Origin: Pezizomycotina sp. ARF18
Lineage: Eukaryota; Ascomycota
Length of the DNA stretch: 64,000 nt
Assembly (NCBI GenBank): GCA_002224055.1
Contig: AZLU01000123.1
Coordinates: 1-64,000, forward strand
Reading direction: 5' to 3'
Shown here: positions 60,328 through 64,000 of the stretch, piece by piece
How positions within the stretch are numbered: the first letter of the stretch is position 1
How the letters are laid out: each line of letters begins with the position of its first letter
The notes under the pieces: generated by a model
The model's input: only the letters and a program-made list of their open reading frames with translations
The model's database searches: none
Told to the model about the DNA's origin: nothing
Position numbers and translations under genes: made by a program

Positions 60328-61737
60328 TCACTTCTTTGCAAAGCCTGTGCCCTTCCTGCCAAACTTTACCGCGCGGGGAACCATTGAAATAGCAGACATT
60401 TTGGATGAAAGGTCCTGCATAACCTCGTCTTGCTCTTCTTTAAAGCTCAGCAGCAGCGGTAACGTCTTCTTCCATCTTGTCGTCGCCCGGCTCCGCTTCG
60501 CCATTTGACGACCTGCGTTTCTCTCCTTTATCTCTCTTAGGAGGATCGTCATTCCCTTACGTGGCTCTTCTCCCTCTTCAAGCTTTCCTTTTTGCTTAAA
60601 CGAGTTTGACTTCTTACGACGATGCGTCGGAGATTGAGGACCAGTAGTACCCGCCCCGGAATCTATGTCCATTGTGCCTATATTCGAGGACGAAGCATCG
60701 CTGGGGCTACGGATGCGTGTCCGGCTCTTGCGGGAGGAGACCGCAGGAGGGACTTCATCTTATCGATGCCATCGTTGACTACGTAGAAATTGAAATCCTA
60801 AGAGATAAAATAACAAGACTATTGTTAACTTTGATTCCTTCTTGCCGTAGCATTTTAGATAGAGAGGACTTGCCTGTGGATAATAATGCTTGTCTATGAG
60901 GTGACGCCGTCTCTTCACAGGTGCGCTGCAGATTTTATCGCAACCTTCCACGAAGCATTCATACTAAAGCATTTAGGTATTATATTAGCGATTATTTCGG
61001 TCCAGCAATAATCAAATAATAGAGACCATGGATTGTAATCTCTCTTGGTTAACTTGTTTTCTTCACAAGTATTTGAATTGCTTTCGAGATCCATGGTCTG
61101 TCGTGTGACCCTCTTTTTTTTTCATAGCTTTTCTCAACTCCTGCTCTAGACTGCATCTGAGGAATATAAAAATTGAGGTAGAGCTCAAAATTGAAGACCC
61201 TTCTTGATATCAGAGAACTTAAACACAACAGCAAAGGAAATTTTTTGGACTACCGACTATTTTCTCGCCTCGCTCTTTCTTGAGCTGCGATAACGTGTCA
61301 TGGTTCTCTTTAATGTGACACTCTAATATCCTCTGCGACGGAAAATTACGGTGACACTCGTGGCACCGGCTCGTGTGGTCTTTTGCGTAGTGAGTCTCAT
61401 AGGCCTCCGAGTTTGGGAACTGCCTCATCTTGCAACCTGGATCGTGCAAGTCATCAACCGTCGTCGTCGTCGTCGTCGTTGTCGAAGGCTGCTGTGCGGA
61501 GGAATCACCACCACCGCCTTCTCCGCCGTTGGTAACGGTGCTCGGGCTTGTTGCCATTCCGTCCGGGGAATCCCGTGAGTCCAGATCTACCCGGTGGTAC
61601 TTCGCGGTGTGAGGTGACAGCGGCGACAATTCTCCTCGGTCTGCGTTTCGCGTGGTGCTGACCGTTGAGGTTATTGTCGAAGGAGTAGCTGGGGAGAGAT
61701 CTCCATCGTCCTCGGTTGGGTGTGCCCGCTTGGACAT
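60328..61737 (-). CDS. C2H2 zinc-finger protein, ZNF511-like
   Basis: A conserved eukaryotic zinc-finger family of poorly known function, probably nuclear. The start MSKRAHPTEDDGDLSPATPS at 61737 leads into a Ser/Thr-rich disordered region with a run of Thr. Then comes the first finger region CKMRQFPNSEAYETHYAKDH (near 61420), the second CHECHRNFPSQRILECHIKE, and DTLSQLKKERGEK. After introns, CDKICSAPVKRRRHLIDKHY (near 60910-60950) gives the third finger, followed by a basic tail with SPTHRRKKSNSFKQKGK and KEEQDEVMQDLSSKMSAISM. The C-end is VKFGRKGTGFAKK at 60328. Finger order and the QLKKERGE and HLIDKHYYP motifs match ZNF511. Introns near 61000-61250 and 60800-60890 are inferred. Confidence 0.75.
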
Positions 61738-62119
61738 GGCTGCTTCTGCACGTTTTGGAAAAAAAAAAAAAAAAAAGCAATCCGCCAGTGAAAAGAGGGG
61801 AATCCCTTAGGTTAGCCTCATCGAATTACGATTTAGTGCACTAATGTGTTTGTAGAAAGCCAGTACATCCTGCTAGTGGAGTAATAACGAATTGCTTTCT
61901 TTATTATCATTATTATTATTATCAAAAAAGATTTTCCCTTGAAGTGAAAATTTTCTGTGGAGCTGGAGGCATGCGTTGGCCAAAGGTCTGAAGCTGCAAG
62001 GGTGACTACTACGATTAGGCAAATGAAAAAAATATAAAAAAAAGAACAATACCGCTTTTACGTCAAAAGATCCCGCTAAATACCATACTTAGTAGTTCAC
62101 TATGGTTTGTATTTACCAG
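61738..62119. other. Upstream region of the ZNF511-like gene
   Basis: AT-rich with an A run just upstream of the start (61759-61776). No gene recognised. Confidence 0.6.
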
Positions 62120-62125
62120 CAAACC

Positions 62126-62332
62126 AGAGATGTTCTCTCATTTTTTTAAAAAAAAAATTTATATAAAAAAGGTAAAAATAGTCCAGCTATTTATTTAAAT
62201 GAAGAGAACATCTGGAATTATAAAAAAATAAGTTCGAGAACATCTAGCTACTAAAATTAGAGAACATCTCTAATTAAGTATATAAAAAATAATTAATAAA
62301 ATTAGGAGAACATCTAAAATAAGAGAACATCT
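62126..62332. repeat. Cluster of AGAGAACATCT motif copies
   Basis: The motif AGAGAACATCT or a one-base variant occurs at 62203-62213, 62237-62245 (partial), 62259-62269, 62305-62315 and 62322-62332, all in this orientation. A reverse, palindrome-like copy (AGAGATGTTCTCTC) lies at 62126-62139. The DNA between copies is AT-only filler. Not a known element to me. Confidence 0.75.
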
Positions 62333-62540
62333 AAATTTTAATAAAAAAAATTACAAGCCTTTAGTATAGTTGCAATAAAATAAATAATCAATACGCATTC
62401 GATTCTCATAGTAAAAAATAAGATTTGTATTAATATTTTTTTAAAAAAAAATTTTATAATATTATTTTAGATTATATATATTTATTATTTATTTATTATT
62501 TTATATATATTAAATTATAATTTAATATATATATAAATGG

Positions 62541-62735
62541 GAGATCATCTCTACAAATTTGTGAAGGTCTCTTAAAATATATATAAAAAAAAGAGATGTT
62601 TTTCATGAATTCGTAGAGAAGATCTCTTAAAATACCTATAGAAATGAGAGATGTTCTTTACGAATTCGTAAAGATGATCTCTTAAATTTTGTGGTGAACA
62701 TCTTCAATAATAAATAAGAGATGTTCTTCGATTTT
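62541..62735. repeat. Tandem palindromic units with GAGATGTTCT in the opposite orientation
   Basis: Units begin with GAGAT at 62541, 62593, 62648 and 62718 (spacing 52, 55 and 70). The first three contain a central near-palindrome and end in CTCTTAAA. The best centre is the perfect palindrome TTTACGAATTCGTAAA at 62656-62671. Orientation is mostly opposite to the motif cluster at 62.2-62.33 kb, with an AT-only stretch (62400-62540) between them, giving a foldback-like layout. Confidence 0.7.
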
Positions 62736-62739
62736 GAAT

Positions 62740-64000
62740 TAGAGAAGACCCCCACTTTTACAAGATACCACAGTGAGTTGAAAGCCATACAATTTACCCT
62801 CATAATGCCTATACACGTACAATCGTAAAGTTAATTTAGTGTCTGCATTGCCCTCGTTTCTGGAACCGAACTATCACAGTGCAATGGGTATCGTATCGAT
62901 TTAAAGCATCTTGGTAGGAATTGGGGTTTTACAATGGTTCTTGATCATAGCTGAGAAGATTATCATTCTCTTCCTAATATTTGGAATCCCTCGAAGGTCT
63001 GAGACTAACCAACTATTATTTATATAGTTATATTATTATCATTTCATTATAAAACAGCTTCACCGTACGGTTTTGTCTCATAGCGATTGATCTTCAGGAG
63101 TTCTATGTATACCCCTTATCGGCATCTCGCGTGGCTTTCCGACTCAGATCTCTCTGACAGACGTTGTTGATTCGATAGGCTGTCAAGTATACGAACGGTG
63201 TGTAACGGGGGACCTTGGCGGGGGCTAAATTGGCCGTGGGGTGTATGTTCTGCCGCTACTCCCATGACGCACTTTCCGTGACCTTCCGCAGCCTAACAGG
63301 CGAGAAAAAGTCAATTACTTATATTAAAGGGGAAAAAATACCCCCCTGAGATCATCACGATAATTCGTGGATAAAGCATGATCCTCCAGCGGCTCAACTG
63401 AAGCTCCGTCGCTCCGCAACGCTCATTCCCAAGTTGTCTCTTAATTCCCCTTGTTTACCAAACGGGAGTTTTCTCGGAGGCGAAAGGATTAAAAAGTCCA
63501 TAAGTTTCGTGAACTGAGTCATTGATTATTATGAGGTAGGTCAAAAAGCATCCTTGCGTCCATTATTAGTAGTATTTCGCGATCTCAGTGATTTTCCATA
63601 CCATTTTCTCTCGCTTGTTTCTTTTTCTTCCTTTTCTTTTAATTTAAAGTGGAACAAGAAAAACCGGACCCCACACTTCGCAAGGGCGCTAAAGTTAAAC
63701 TCTTAGAAGGATAAAATACAGCTTCTATGCTGAGAAAGAAAGGACAGTACAAGTTGACTATATAGACGGAGCAATCAAAGATGTACTCGTACGAACTGAT
63801 CGAATCGGAATTCGAGAAACGAAAACGCCCTTTTTGCATCTTCTCCTTTTCGCCAAGTCTCTCGATTTGCCAACATGCAGCACGGAAGTGCCTGAGCATG
63901 AGCTCTCGAGAGCTAGGCTAAGAGCTAGCAAAGCTAAGGCTATTCAGCCGTTCCTCAAAATGATCAAAATGGGGAACCGAGACAAGAGAACGACACAATT
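62740..64000. other. Right end of the window, no gene recognised
   Basis: Less AT-rich than the preceding part. A minus-strand open frame of 86 codons (63639-63899) and mixed frames around 63060-63300 show no similarity I can name. The right edge may cut a gene that continues outside. Confidence 0.4.

Noticed and set aside
62126-62735. CRISPR-like reading of the regular short repeats
   Set aside because: Spacers are AT-only and unequal, copies change orientation, and the host is eukaryotic.
63060-63300. GC-richer block with possible ncRNA or coding text
   Set aside because: No motif of a known RNA family and no convincing protein in any frame.

Overview
This 64 kb window is eukaryotic nuclear DNA from a filamentous ascomycete fungus (probably Pezizomycotina). 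The evidence is gene content and structure. Genes are single, monocistronic and cut by many short introns with GT...AG ends. They include a complex I subunit (NDUFA12), which rules out Saccharomyces-like yeasts. Proteins such as NAP1, phosphoglycerate dehydrogenase, PGS1, myosin V and the BAR protein resemble their filamentous-ascomycete relatives closely. Intergenic DNA is AT-rich, full of long poly-A/poly-T tracts and microsatellites. I see no operons, CRISPR arrays, rRNA genes, convincing tRNAs, or retroviral/LTR or other virus-like elements.

Layout, left to right: 3' end of the eIF2-alpha kinase GCN2 (+, 1-1516); a candidate RNase MRP RNA (+, about 3150-3440); a BAR-domain membrane-curvature protein (+, 5843-7561); AP-2 mu (-, 8451-9923); mitochondrial succinyl-CoA ligase alpha (-, 10862-12839); 3-phosphoglycerate dehydrogenase (-, 13574-15672); nucleosome assembly protein NAP1 (-, 16737-18495); an unassigned stretch (20.0-22.3 kb); class V myosin (+, 23985-29676); SUMO E1 subunit AOS1 (-, 30851-32462); a ubiquitin-specific protease (-, 33514-36001); mitochondrial ribosomal protein uL5m (+, 38533-39891); a conserved ascomycete protein of unknown function (-, 40723-42593); a WHIM1-like chromatin protein (-, 44638-46813); an unassigned stretch (47.3-48.4 kb); NDUFA12 (-, 48786-49748); PGS1 (+, 50221-52158); adenosine kinase (+, 52915-54582); an EST1/SMG7-family protein (-, 54952-57824); ribosomal protein uL2 (+, 58701-59917); a ZNF511-like zinc-finger protein (-, 60328-61737); and an AT-rich end carrying an unusual short-motif repeat cluster (62.1-62.75 kb).

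The genes are housekeeping genes and do not form one pathway. Loose themes are mitochondria (succinyl-CoA ligase, uL5m, NDUFA12, PGS1), endocytosis and transport (BAR protein, AP-2 mu, myosin V), ubiquitin/SUMO (USP, AOS1), chromatin (NAP1, WHIM1 protein) and RNA/translation (GCN2, EST1/SMG7, uL2, MRP RNA).

The most striking global feature is that nearly every conserved gene carries one or more single-base frameshifts inside otherwise well conserved exons, mostly losses and often in short homopolymers. This looks like uncorrected long-read sequence error rather than gene death. All spans below are therefore gene models by homology, not intact reading frames. I found no clear new biological system. 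The best candidates for a second look are the MRP RNA, the 62 kb repeat cluster and a structured 75-nt element at 2.64 kb.
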